Origin: an uncultured Porphyromonas sp.
GTDB lineage: Bacteria; Bacteroidota; Bacteroidia; Bacteroidales; Porphyromonadaceae
NCBI RefSeq assembly: GCF_902489635.1
Contig: NZ_CABUAN010000033.1
Coordinates: 1-23,882, forward strand
DNA length: 23,882 nucleotides
Reading direction: 5' to 3'
Below the pieces are notes generated by a model. It worked only from the letters and a program-made list of their open reading frames with translations, was not told the DNA's origin and did not search any database. Position numbers and translations under genes: made by a program. Below are positions 14,652-23,262 of the stretch, piece after piece (within the stretch, counting starts at the first letter, position 1; every line of letters starts with the position of its first letter).

Positions 14652-17234
14652 CTATCTGACGAGGACTTTGTATGCCTTTCCGTCTATCGATACGATGTAG
14701 GTCGCATCGGAGAGGTGTCGAATAGTGGTAGCTCGGTGTGGCTCGGTAACGAAGCTGGCGACCTGATCGCCCGTGGTGTCGTAGACGATCACCTGTGCCT
14801 GCTGCGGGGTCGTCACCTCGATGGTGTGCGGAGCCGTCGTGATGCGGGAGGTCGTCTCGTCGATAGGCTCGATGCTGTTGGGACAGCCAGAGCCGTCGCC
14901 TGTGACATCGACCTTCCAGCCCTTTTGCGTGGCTATGTCGGTCTTGGCGGTTGCCACCTCGGGATTGCCTGCGATGCGGATCTCTCCAGTGGTGACCTTA
15001 GGCAGTGCCTCGAAGAGCTGATTCATATCGCAGGGCTTGATGGCGCACTGGTCCACAGATAGCTGGTTTAGCTTGTTGCAGGTGCCTAGTGTCAAGCTCT
15101 GGAGTGGGTTCTTCGTCAGCTGTACTTTGGTCAGGCTGGGCGATTCGGGGATCTCTAGTCTGGTGAGTCCGCACTCCATTGCGGAGAACTGCTGTAGCGC
15201 AGAATTTGGCGCGAAGGTTATCTGCGTGAGATTCGGATTGACGGAGCAGAAGAGTCGGTTGAGCTTCGCACACTTAGAGACATCTAGCTGGGTCAAGAGA
15301 TTGGATCCACAAGAGAATCCCTTCAAGCTCTCGCAAGCATCGAGATTTAGCTCTTTGATCTGGTTATTGGCACAGTTAAACTCTTCGAGCTTTTTGCAGC
15401 TTGACAGGTCAAGTGCCTGAATGCGATTGGTATGACACATGATGAGCGTCGCCTTGGATAGCTTGGAGAGGTCGAGCTGCTCGATGTTATTGCTACTACA
15501 CTCCAGCTCTTGGAGGAGCTTGCAGTGGGCAATGTCTAGACGGTCTATCTGATTTTCGTAGCAGTAGAGATACTGCAGGTAGTTGAGTCCTGTGAGGTCT
15601 AGCTCCTTGATCTGATTCTTACCACAGCTGAGGTCTGCTAGGTAGGGACAGCCAGTGACCTTGATGGAGGTGATAGCGTTTTCGTGGCAATAGAGCGTGC
15701 CTAGCTCAGGATTGTTTGAAGCGTCGATGGCGGTGATGGCCTCTCCGTTTTTACTACAGCTAAAGTCAGCGACATTGCTATGTAGACGGACGGTGCTGCC
15801 TGGGCATGCGATGTGAAACTCTGAGGGATTGTCGTAGTCGGAGCTGATGAGCATCTTCTGAAAGGTGCCCGGAGTAGCCTCTATCCAGACGTAAGAGTCA
15901 GGATCGTAGACACGCATCGTCACCGTAATATTGCTGCCAGGCTTGGTAGTCAGCGTGATGACTGGAGTTCCTGCCGGAGGAGCCTCGACATCTCCCGAGG
16001 GGCAGCCCGTGTTGTCACCCTGTACGTCTACCTGCCAGTTTCTCTGCTGAGCGAGTGTGGTGGTAGAGGTGGTGGCGCCAGGATTGCTGACGATCGATAG
16101 ATAGCCTTGACTCTGAGGTGTCGGGAGGGAGCGAAAGAGATCGTTCAGACTGCAGGCATCCATATTGTTTTCATCGGCAGATAGGTGGACGAGAGCTTTG
16201 CAGTCGGTCACATCTAGTGCGGTGAGCTGGTTGGCGTATATGGAGAGCCTCTCGAGTGCTGCGAAGCCTGTGAGAGCGATCGAGGAGAGCTTATTATTGC
16301 TTGCACTGAGACTATTAAGGAGCGTGCAGCCAGCTATCTGTAGCTGAGTGATCTGATTGCCCGAGCAAGAGAGCGTGGTGAGCGTAGCTCGAGACGCTGT
16401 GAGGTCGAGCTGGGTTAGGCTGTTGTCTGAGCAGTCGACACTCGTGAGCTTAGGAGATAAGTGGAGATCTAGAGCGGTCAACTGGTTTTCGTAGATGTCT
16501 AGGTCCTCCAGCAGAGGCAACTTGCTCAAGTCTATGCTCTGAATCTTGTTTTGGTAAGCGGAGAGAACGCTTATCTCATTGGTCGCAGGGAGTGCGATGG
16601 ATGCGATCTGGTTTTCTCCAGCATAGACCGCCTTTAGCTTGGAACAGGCAGAGAGGTCTAGGGCGGTAAGCGCGTTTTGGGCGCAGTTCAGCTGCTGTAG
16701 CTGTATAGCACTTGAGAGGGTTAGGGAGGTGAGCTCGTTCTTAAAGCAGGAGAGCTGCTCTAAGGCAGTACAGCCCGACAGATCGAGTGAGGTGAGCGCA
16801 TTCGTGGCGCAGCTCAGAAGACGCAGCTTGTTGCACCCCTTGACGGATAGGGTGGTGAGTGCATTATTGTCGCAGTAGAGCTGCTCGAGGGGTGTAAAGT
16901 TCGTTGCGTCGATTCCTGTGATGACCGCTCCATTGGCAGGGCAACCGAAGATGTGGAAGGCGCCATAGATCTTCACTCGCCCAGAGGTAGAGGTGTACTT
17001 AAAGACTGTCGGCACATTAGGATTGTCACCGATAGAGAGCGGCGTAAACTGCCCCTCTTGTAGTTCTATCCAAGCTTGTCGCGCATCAGATCTCGCTATG
17101 AGACCAAACTGAAACGCCTCGCCAGGCTGTACCTCTAGCGTGATGCATTTTGTTCCCGTCGGGGGAACACTCTGCGCCCACATCGCAGATGTGGCGAGCA
17201 GAGTGAGTATGAGTAAGAGAGCTTTCTTTGTCAT
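14652..17234 (-). CDS. Secreted InlJ-like cysteine-ladder LRR protein with T9SS C-terminal domain
   Basis: 860 aa. A signal peptide (MTKKALLLILTLLATSAMWAQ) fixes the start. Most of the protein is a roughly 21-residue LRR with consensus LxCxxNxLTxLDLSxC, the cysteine-bearing type best known from Listeria InlJ. The whole unit is duplicated: a beta-rich lead-in (CITLEVQPGEAF about residue 30; VITLTTKPGSNI about 425), an LRR run, then a cap ending in LFRSLP...GDNTGCP in the first half and LFEALP...GDGSGCP in the second. The last 70 residues (VIVYDTTGDQVASF ... YIVSIDGKAYKVLVR) are a type A T9SS sorting domain. Probable surface adhesin. It lies downstream of the plant-type LRR gene, separated by a terminator-like hairpin; no own promoter was recognised. 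Confidence 0.9.
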   Translation of the reverse strand: MTKKALLLILTLLATSAMWAQSVPPTGTKCITLEVQPGEAFQFGLIARSDARQAWIELQEGQFTPLSIGDNPNVPTVFKYTSTSGRVKIYGAFHIFGCPANGAVITGIDATNFTPLEQLYCDNNALTTLSVKGCNKLRLLSCATNALTSLDLSGCTALEQLSCFKNELTSLTLSSAIQLQQLNCAQNALTALDLSACSKLKAVYAGENQIASIALPATNEISVLSAYQNKIQSIDLSKLPLLEDLDIYENQLTALDLHLSPKLTSVDCSDNSLTQLDLTASRATLTTLSCSGNQITQLQIAGCTLLNSLSASNNKLSSIALTGFAALERLSIYANQLTALDVTDCKALVHLSADENNMDACSLNDLFRSLPTPQSQGYLSIVSNPGATTSTTTLAQQRNWQVDVQGDNTGCPSGDVEAPPAGTPVITLTTKPGSNITVTMRVYDPDSYVWIEATPGTFQKMLISSDYDNPSEFHIACPGSTVRLHSNVADFSCSKNGEAITAIDASNNPELGTLYCHENAITSIKVTGCPYLADLSCGKNQIKELDLTGLNYLQYLYCYENQIDRLDIAHCKLLQELECSSNNIEQLDLSKLSKATLIMCHTNRIQALDLSSCKKLEEFNCANNQIKELNLDACESLKGFSCGSNLLTQLDVSKCAKLNRLFCSVNPNLTQITFAPNSALQQFSAMECGLTRLEIPESPSLTKVQLTKNPLQSLTLGTCNKLNQLSVDQCAIKPCDMNQLFEALPKVTTGEIRIAGNPEVATAKTDIATQKGWKVDVTGDGSGCPNSIEPIDETTSRITTAPHTIEVTTPQQAQVIVYDTTGDQVASFVTEPHRATTIRHLSDATYIVSIDGKAYKVLVR

Positions 17235-17270
17235 GGCTTCTTCTGTTGGTTATACTTTGAGGGGAAAAGC

Positions 17271-17306
17271 GGATAGCCTCACCACGCAGGTCGGGTGAGG
17301 CTATCC
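17271..17306 (-). terminator. Strong hairpin between two LRR genes
   Basis: GGATAGCCTCACC (17271-17283) and GGTGAGGCTATCC (17294-17306) form a perfect 13-bp stem with a 10-nt loop; on the minus strand it is followed by GCTTTTCCCC. It begins 14 nt after the stop of the plant-type LRR gene and ends 36 nt before the next start, so it should end or reduce transcription into the downstream gene. Confidence 0.7.
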
Positions 17307-17320
17307 TATTAGAGTACGAG

Positions 17321-19180
17321 TTAGAGTACGAGTAGGGGAGCCGTAGCACAGCTTCCGTCCGCTCTATTGAGCAGTGCGACATACTTGCCTGTCGCTAGAG
17401 GCAGTGCCAGCGTGGTGGCTCCAGAGAGCTCGAGACGTGCTACGGCAGCGCCCGAGAGGTCGACGATCATCAGCGACGTGACAGAGACGGCACTCTCTAG
17501 GTGGAGCTGCTGCGCCTCGCTGTCGTAGTAGACACGCAGGTCGTCTGCTATCGGGGCAGGTGTGTCAGTGCCGTTGAAGTAACCGTCCACTGTTAGATCC
17601 CAAAAGCCTGATCGCAGTGTCGGCTGCAGGTCATCTGACTCCTGCTCTTCTCCATCGTCAGCTCGTAGTGCCGAGCGTGGTTGTGTGCTGCCCATCTTGA
17701 CACTCGTGATGAGGCATACGTAGCGACAAGCGTCCTCTTTGGAGACTCCTCGGAGCGTTAGCTTAGCCTCATTAGCGTTAGGAACAGGCTGTAGCGTGGT
17801 CAGATTGTACCACCGATAGTGCTCGTCGCCGATGAGCGTGCCTGGATAGGTCGCGTCAAAGGTGACGTCACTGCCTGACTTGACGCTCTCCTTGTGAGGC
17901 TCGCTGTAAGCTTGTTGCATACCAAAGCGAAACATGCAATCTTCGTTTTTGAGGAAGGCACCCCACGCCTTAAAGTCCGCAAAGGAGAAGCGACAGTTGC
18001 GCACATCGATCATATCTAAGTTTGCGAGCTTCTTGTAGATCGCTGGCACCGTGCCTGAGAGGTTGTTGTTTCTGAGGGAGCCCTTTCCCAGCTCAGTCGC
18101 ATCCTGCCATGTAGCGGGGATGGAGCCAGTGAACTGGTTATACCCTAGATCCAAGTACCAGAGCTTCTTCGGCAATTTCTGTGGCAATGAGCCAGTGAAC
18201 TGGTTGTGATCGGCGAAGAACGCTTCGCAGTCCTCCATCATGCTTAAGTCTTGAGGCAGGGCACCTGTAAGCTTATTGTTAGCGCAGGAGAAGCGCTGTA
18301 AGCGAGGCAACATAGCGACGCTCTCGGGGAAGGGACCTGTGAACTGGTTGCCGTTGAGGTAGAGTCGTCCCGTCTCCGTAACGCCTAGCCCCAGATCTAG
18401 GGGCTTACCTAGGTTAACAAGGTCACCTAGGTCTGGTATCTCGCCGCTCATCTTATTGTCTTGGACTGAGAAGATCTGCAGCTCGGTACACTCACTGATA
18501 GAGGCAGGTATAGAGCCTGTCAGCTGATTAGCGGAAAGCTCTAGAACCTGCAGATTGCGACAGAGACCAATCTGCTCGGGCAGCTGTCCAGAGAGTTTGG
18601 AGTAGGAAGCGTCGATATACTCTAGCTGAGGCATCTTAGAGATGTCAGGTAGCGTACCGGTCACCTCTGAGATCACATTCCCCTTGGCATCTGTATTATA
18701 GAAGTTTGCCAAGTCTAGGATCTTCATGTTGACCAGCTTGTCTAGGTTAGGCAGCTGTCCTGTCCATAGATTGCTACTGAGCGTGAGTGCTTGTAGCTTA
18801 GTCATTTCACCAAACGCCTCGGGGATAGGACCCGAGAGCCGATTGTTGGAGAGACCCACGAGACGTAGCTCCGGGAAGGCGGTAAAGAAGCTCTTCGGCA
18901 GTTGCCCCGTCAGTCCTACCCCATCAAGCGCAATGCCCTGCACGTGTCCGCTTTCGATGATTACGCCAGCGTACTTGTCTGGTCCTGAAGCAGCACGCCA
19001 ATTGTACCCCTCCGCCCAACCAGAGCCACCGCACTGGTCATAGAGTTCGAGGAGAGCCTCTTGCTCCGATGCGGGGATAGTGTTCTGAGCTTGTAGCGAG
19101 GAGCTAGTGCTCCCCCAGCCGAAAAGGAGGAGGAGACTAGCTAGGATGATCGTATAGAGTCGTGATTGCTTAGCGTACAT
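17321..19180 (-). CDS. Secreted plant-type LRR protein with T9SS-like C-terminus
   Basis: 619 aa. The start is set at the Met of MYAKQSRLYTIILASLLLLFGWG, directly before the signal sequence; the frame is open 21 codons further up, deep inside the preceding gene. An LRRNT-like start (EQEALLELYDQCGGSGW) leads into about 11-12 repeats of the plant-specific type (LxLSxNxLTGxIPxx), for example LSANQLTGSIPASISEC and DNKMSGEIPDLGDL. Around residues 430-510 follows an Ig-like stretch (YRWYNL ... RYVCLITS), then a C-terminal domain ending in KYVALLNRADG, which resembles a T9SS type A domain although it lacks the K-V-L-V-R end. Its start overlaps the stop of the upstream BspA-like gene by 11 nt, so the two are probably translationally coupled. 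Likely surface protein; ligand unknown. Confidence 0.88.
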   Translation of the reverse strand: MYAKQSRLYTIILASLLLLFGWGSTSSSLQAQNTIPASEQEALLELYDQCGGSGWAEGYNWRAASGPDKYAGVIIESGHVQGIALDGVGLTGQLPKSFFTAFPELRLVGLSNNRLSGPIPEAFGEMTKLQALTLSSNLWTGQLPNLDKLVNMKILDLANFYNTDAKGNVISEVTGTLPDISKMPQLEYIDASYSKLSGQLPEQIGLCRNLQVLELSANQLTGSIPASISECTELQIFSVQDNKMSGEIPDLGDLVNLGKPLDLGLGVTETGRLYLNGNQFTGPFPESVAMLPRLQRFSCANNKLTGALPQDLSMMEDCEAFFADHNQFTGSLPQKLPKKLWYLDLGYNQFTGSIPATWQDATELGKGSLRNNNLSGTVPAIYKKLANLDMIDVRNCRFSFADFKAWGAFLKNEDCMFRFGMQQAYSEPHKESVKSGSDVTFDATYPGTLIGDEHYRWYNLTTLQPVPNANEAKLTLRGVSKEDACRYVCLITSVKMGSTQPRSALRADDGEEQESDDLQPTLRSGFWDLTVDGYFNGTDTPAPIADDLRVYYDSEAQQLHLESAVSVTSLMIVDLSGAAVARLELSGATTLALPLATGKYVALLNRADGSCATAPLLVL

Positions 19181-21569
19181 ATACCTTGTAGCTTGATTGA
19201 TTGACCGTAACGATATAAAGACCCTCTGCGAGTGGCAGCTCATAAGTACCAGCGGGCAGGTAGTGAGAGGCTAGCTGTAGACCGCTAGGCGAGTAGATAG
19301 AGACGAGACTCTCAGCATCAGCCAGCTCTAGGTGGAGCGCAGCTAAAGCACCATACACGACAGCTGCATGAGCCTTGTCAGTGACTTGTGCGATAGGAGT
19401 ATCCGCTGTGGCGACCTTGTAGTGCTTGAAGTTGCGCCACGCATCCGCTGCTTGGTAAGCCTTCTGGATCTCCTCCGAGGCGACAACGATCGTCACCGTC
19501 TCGTAGTGCTCCTCGGTGAAAGCGTCCTCTGACGTGACAGGAGGCTCCTCGCGAAGCGTTGTGATCGTATCTAGGGCATCACAAGCGAAGAAAGCCATAT
19601 CCTTGATCTCGTTGACGCTCTCGCCCAGCCAGATCTGCTTGATGTGTGAGCAATTGACAAAAGCTTCCTCGCCTATGTCAGCAACCTTCTTAGGAAAGCG
19701 AACCTCCTGCAGCGAGACACAGTCGAAGAAACCGTAGTCTGGTATCAGCTCTATGCTATCGGGGAGGGTGATCGACTCTAGCGAAGCGCAGCCATGGAAG
19801 ACACTCTCGCCAAGGTTTAGAGCCGTCTGGGGTAGCGCAATGCTACGCAACGCAGTGCAGTAGCCAAAAGCCTCCTCCTCGATGTCGGTCACGCCCTCAG
19901 GTAGCACCACCTCCTCGAGAAGCATTGCTTGACTACAGCTAGAGGCAGGGATCGTCGTGAGCTGCTTAGGATAGGTTAGCTTGCGCAGCTGTGCGTACTC
20001 TCTGAAGTTGAAGCCCTCTAGCGGATTCTCCTCAGCATCGTAAGTAACCTCGCCGAGGTCTAGCTCCTGCATGCGGGGAAGCTGTGCGAGCGCCTCCAGG
20101 TCGGCACTCGTTATCGTGCCCGTGAGCTTGACCGTGCGGTATAGCTCGGGAGTCGTCAGCTCAGTGATGGTACCCTCCAGCGGCTTCTCAGCAGAGACCT
20201 CAGCCGTGAGCGTTAGCATCTCCGATACATTGACAAACGCCTTCCACTGCTTGGCAGCTGCGTAGGCAGCCTTGGCATCCTCAGGTACGACGAGCGTGAG
20301 CTCGCTCATAGCGGAGAGGTCGGCTAGACCAGCTAGATCCTCCGCTTTGTTGGAGACGATAGGTGTCGGGTTGGTCACGATCACAGTCTTGAGCGCCTTA
20401 CAACCACCGAAAGCCTTGTCGCTCATCTTCTTCATCGAGCGAGGTAGCGTCACCGTCTCGAGGCTCTTACAATTGGCGAAAGCACCATAGAGTATCTCCT
20501 CACACGCATCAGGTATCGTCACCTCAGTGATCGCTGTGCGAGCGAAGGCCCCGCCCATAAGTGTCTTGAGCTTGGAGGGCAAGATAACATTAGCTAGTGC
20601 CTCGCAACCGCTGAAGGCGTTGCCCCCGATCCTAGTTACGCCAGCGGGGATCATGATCTCCTTCAGTGCCTTGCAGTCCATAAATGCTTGGTCGCCGATA
20701 GTCTCCATCGCCATACTCTGTGTGGTGACACTCGTAAGAGCCACGCAACCATTGAACGCGTCATGCTCTATGGTGCGCATCAGTGGCGGTAGCTGTATCT
20801 CGGAGAGACTCGTGCAGCCCTCGAAGGCTGAGACCCCGATCTTCTTAAGATACTTCGGCATATCTAGCTCCTCTAGTGAGGTGCATCCCTTGAACGTAGC
20901 AAAAGGAATCTCCCGAAGCGTCTGAGGTAGTGTCACCTCGGAGAGTGCTGTGCAATCCTGAAAGAGACACTTACCTATATAGCTGACCTCCTCAGGGATC
21001 TCTACCTGCTCTAGAAGCTTGCAGCTCTCGAAAGCTGCGGATCCCAGCGAATCAATCGACTCAGGTAGCTCGATAGCCGTTAGGCTCTCGCACCAGCCGA
21101 AGGATAGTTCACCTATATAGGTGAGTTCGCTAGGCAGATGTATCTCGGTCAGCTTGGTCCCATTTTGCAGACAGCGAGTACCTAGTCGAGTCACGCTGTT
21201 AGGAAGCGTAATTGTGGTCAGGCTCTCTGCCAGTTTGCCGGCAAAGAGGAAGTAACCCGGCATGGTGCCAGGTACTGTCTCGACACGCTCCTCCATATTG
21301 GGATTGCCCATGTAACTACCGCCAGCGACGACCTCCACGCTAGAGAGGTCGAGCGTTGTGACGCCAGCCGTGTTTCTCAGTGCTCCGAAGTCGTCCGCAT
21401 TAAGTGACCCCGTGATTACGAGATTGGTCAGCGAGGTGGCTTCGCTCAGCTTCGCCTGGAGCGTGCCTGGCTCAGTGACCTCGATCGTGGTCTGAGCCGA
21501 TAGTGACGCTACGCCCCACCATAAGAGCATGGAGAGCGCACAGGTCAATAAAGAGTAGTAATGCTTCAT
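19170..21569 (-). CDS. BspA-like LRR_5 surface protein with T9SS C-terminal domain
   Basis: 799 aa. The start is taken at MKHYYSLLTCALSMLLWW, a signal peptide ending ASLSAQ; the frame is open 71 codons upstream, but that extension covers the promoter and has no signal. Repeats of about 23 residues with the BspA/Treponema LRR_5 pattern (LxxIxLPxxxxxIGxxAFxxCxxL) fill residues about 100-420 and, after a linker of two beta-rich segments, about 540-680. Such proteins in Bacteroidales bind fibronectin, fibrinogen or other bacteria (family knowledge). The C-terminus (SIYSPSGLQLAS ... YIVTVNQSSYKVYVR) is a type A T9SS sorting domain. First gene of a run of three LRR genes. Confidence 0.9.
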   Translation of the reverse strand: MKHYYSLLTCALSMLLWWGVASLSAQTTIEVTEPGTLQAKLSEATSLTNLVITGSLNADDFGALRNTAGVTTLDLSSVEVVAGGSYMGNPNMEERVETVPGTMPGYFLFAGKLAESLTTITLPNSVTRLGTRCLQNGTKLTEIHLPSELTYIGELSFGWCESLTAIELPESIDSLGSAAFESCKLLEQVEIPEEVSYIGKCLFQDCTALSEVTLPQTLREIPFATFKGCTSLEELDMPKYLKKIGVSAFEGCTSLSEIQLPPLMRTIEHDAFNGCVALTSVTTQSMAMETIGDQAFMDCKALKEIMIPAGVTRIGGNAFSGCEALANVILPSKLKTLMGGAFARTAITEVTIPDACEEILYGAFANCKSLETVTLPRSMKKMSDKAFGGCKALKTVIVTNPTPIVSNKAEDLAGLADLSAMSELTLVVPEDAKAAYAAAKQWKAFVNVSEMLTLTAEVSAEKPLEGTITELTTPELYRTVKLTGTITSADLEALAQLPRMQELDLGEVTYDAEENPLEGFNFREYAQLRKLTYPKQLTTIPASSCSQAMLLEEVVLPEGVTDIEEEAFGYCTALRSIALPQTALNLGESVFHGCASLESITLPDSIELIPDYGFFDCVSLQEVRFPKKVADIGEEAFVNCSHIKQIWLGESVNEIKDMAFFACDALDTITTLREEPPVTSEDAFTEEHYETVTIVVASEEIQKAYQAADAWRNFKHYKVATADTPIAQVTDKAHAAVVYGALAALHLELADAESLVSIYSPSGLQLASHYLPAGTYELPLAEGLYIVTVNQSSYKVYVR

Positions 21570-21652
21570 ATACTGTTTGATTTGATTAGTGTCATCGGAG
21601 GCTAGAGCAAGCGGTCGATCTGATATTTGAGTCTCGTCGCATGCTAGCACCA

Positions 21653-21684
21653 CAAATGTACCTATTCTCGTCGAGAAGCACAAG
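21653..21684 (-). promoter_or_regulatory. Promoter of the BspA-like LRR operon
   Basis: Minus strand TACATTTG (21660 to 21653) is an exact TAnnTTTG box; CTTG (21684 to 21681) lies 20 nt upstream as a -33 element. The leader would be about 75-80 nt, agreeing with the start chosen at 21569. Confidence 0.6.
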
Positions 21685-21798
21685 GAGGTCAGACAAACCT
21701 CAACTCTGTAAGTCATCATAGAGCGAAATGTTCGCATCGGTCGTTTGTATCGTGCTGAATTCGTTATACATACGAGTTCCAAAAATAGTTCCCCTCTT

Positions 21799-21908
21799 GG
21801 AACTTTTTAGTTCCAAGGGAGGAACTTTTTAGTTCCAAGGGAGGAACTTTTCAGTTCCAAGGGAGGAACTTTTCAGTTCCAACGGGGGAACTTTTCGATT
21901 CCTCCGTA
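21799..21908. repeat. Tandem 22-bp hairpin array
   Basis: Five consecutive 22-bp units start at 21799, 21821, 21843, 21865 and 21887. Units 1-4 each hold GGAACT-TTTT-AGTTCC or its TTTC variant, a 6-bp stem with a 4-nt loop, followed by AAGGGA (AACGGG in unit 4). The last unit is degenerate and ends in ATTCCTCCGTA, whose reverse complement resembles the CGGAGGAAT of arrays A and B. Each right half can also pair with the next left half (AGTTCC with GGAACT). It lies between the divergent LRR operon and the DUF2027/Smr operon, upstream of both promoters. Confidence 0.8.
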
Positions 21909-21989
21909 GGAAATGGATTTGTCGTGAGACGAAGAGGTGAGCGGATTGGGCTATTTTTGGTATCTTCGCATAGAAAACAGAAATAAGCA

Positions 21990-23255
21990 ATGGCACAGAA
22001 TATAAAAGTAGGAGACACCATCCGCTACCTTAATGCGTCGGGCGGTGGTGTCGTCAAGCGCATCGAGCGTGGTGTGGCGTGGGTCGAGGGCCCCGACGGC
22101 TTCGAGCTACCCACACCGATACATGAGTGCGTCGTGGTAGACAGCCGCGACACCTTCGTACCAGCATACAAGCCCCCCGTAGTGAAGCGACAAGAGCCGA
22201 CAGTGCAGCAGCCTAAAAGCAGTGCGCCCGTAGCGACTCCAGCTACGCCAGAGCCGGCCGAGGAGGCCGAGCAAGACTTGAGCTTTGTGGCGCCCCTCTC
22301 CAAGGGCCCTTGGTTTGACCGCTCAGGAGGCGAGCAGCTACAGGTGCATGTCGCCTATCTGCCCGTATCGTACGAGCACTTCGGACAGTCGCCCTACGAG
22401 ACTTATCTGATCAATGAGAGCAACTATCATCTCCTCTTCACTTATAGCACGACAACCTCAGCGGGAGGCTACAAACTCCGCTCGGCGGGCGTCTTAGAGC
22501 CTGATATGCGGGTGCTCGTTGAGGAGTTTGACGCATCGGAGATCAACGACCACGCTGTCTCACACTTCCAGTTTGTCGCCTACAAGCCCGAGCGCACCTA
22601 TCGCTCCATGCCACCCGTAGAGCGTCAGGTGCGGATGGATGTGGTCAAACTGGTGAAGCGTCACGCCTTTCGTGAGAATCCCTTCTTTGACGAGGATGCG
22701 CTTGTGATCCCTGTCCTAGAGGCATACGATGGCACCCAGCAAGCTCCCGCCGAGGAGCCAGTTCCAGAGTCCACGCCAGCACCGAATCGTCGAGGAGCTT
22801 TGCCACAGCGTGCCATCGAGCGTGCGGAGCAGGCGACAGCAGCGCAAAAGACTCCGCAGAAGGCTCCGCAAAAGCCTACCAAGAAGAGTGTGGCTAAGCC
22901 CCAGCCTGAGGCCAAACGCCCTGACACTCCAGCGGCTCCACAGGCTGCGCCTGCAGCTCCCGAGCAAACCATTGAGAAGGTGGGACTAGAGGCAGAGCGT
23001 ATCCTCCCGAATGCTACGGGGATGACTCCGCACGAGGTGCTACTCTTTCAGTTGAAGAACTTTCGCCGTGAGCTAGACAAGCGTCTAGATCGTCGTGGTA
23101 GCAAGGTGATCTTCATCCATGGAGCTGGTCAGGGTGTCCTGCATCAGCTGATCATCAACCGCATCGAGCAGGACTACCCGATGGTGCAGTATCGAGACGT
23201 CACGTTCGACGGCTTCCCGATGGGCGCTATCGAGGTCACCATTTCAGCAAAGTAA
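21990..23255 (+). CDS. DUF2027 and Smr domain protein
   Basis: 421 aa, a Bacteroidetes architecture. The N-terminus (KVGDTIRYLNASGGGVVKRI ... HECVVV, about 1-50) is the DUF2027 start, a small beta-barrel-like segment. Residues about 95-250 form the remaining conserved part. A low-complexity Pro/Ala/Lys/Gln linker (about 253-328) leads to the C-terminal Smr domain (about 340-421), with His377 in HGAGQGVL, the family's HGxGxGxL signature, and a closing GAIEVTI. Smr domains of the MutS2 type nick DNA or act on RNA; the substrate here is unknown. TATCTTCG at 21961-21968 is a near -7 box. The CYTH gene follows after 7 nt. Confidence 0.9.
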   Translation: MAQNIKVGDTIRYLNASGGGVVKRIERGVAWVEGPDGFELPTPIHECVVVDSRDTFVPAYKPPVVKRQEPTVQQPKSSAPVATPATPEPAEEAEQDLSFVAPLSKGPWFDRSGGEQLQVHVAYLPVSYEHFGQSPYETYLINESNYHLLFTYSTTTSAGGYKLRSAGVLEPDMRVLVEEFDASEINDHAVSHFQFVAYKPERTYRSMPPVERQVRMDVVKLVKRHAFRENPFFDEDALVIPVLEAYDGTQQAPAEEPVPESTPAPNRRGALPQRAIERAEQATAAQKTPQKAPQKPTKKSVAKPQPEAKRPDTPAAPQAAPAAPEQTIEKVGLEAERILPNATGMTPHEVLLFQLKNFRRELDKRLDRRGSKVIFIHGAGQGVLHQLIINRIEQDYPMVQYRDVTFDGFPMGAIEVTISAK

Positions 23256-23262
23256 CGACCCA

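Noticed and set aside
19181..19243. Upstream Met for the plant-type LRR protein
   Set aside because: It would put 21 residues before the signal peptide and deepen the overlap with the upstream gene.
21570..21782. Long N-terminal extension of the BspA-like protein
   Set aside because: The extension covers the predicted promoter and lacks a signal peptide; the Met at 21569 directly precedes a proper signal sequence.
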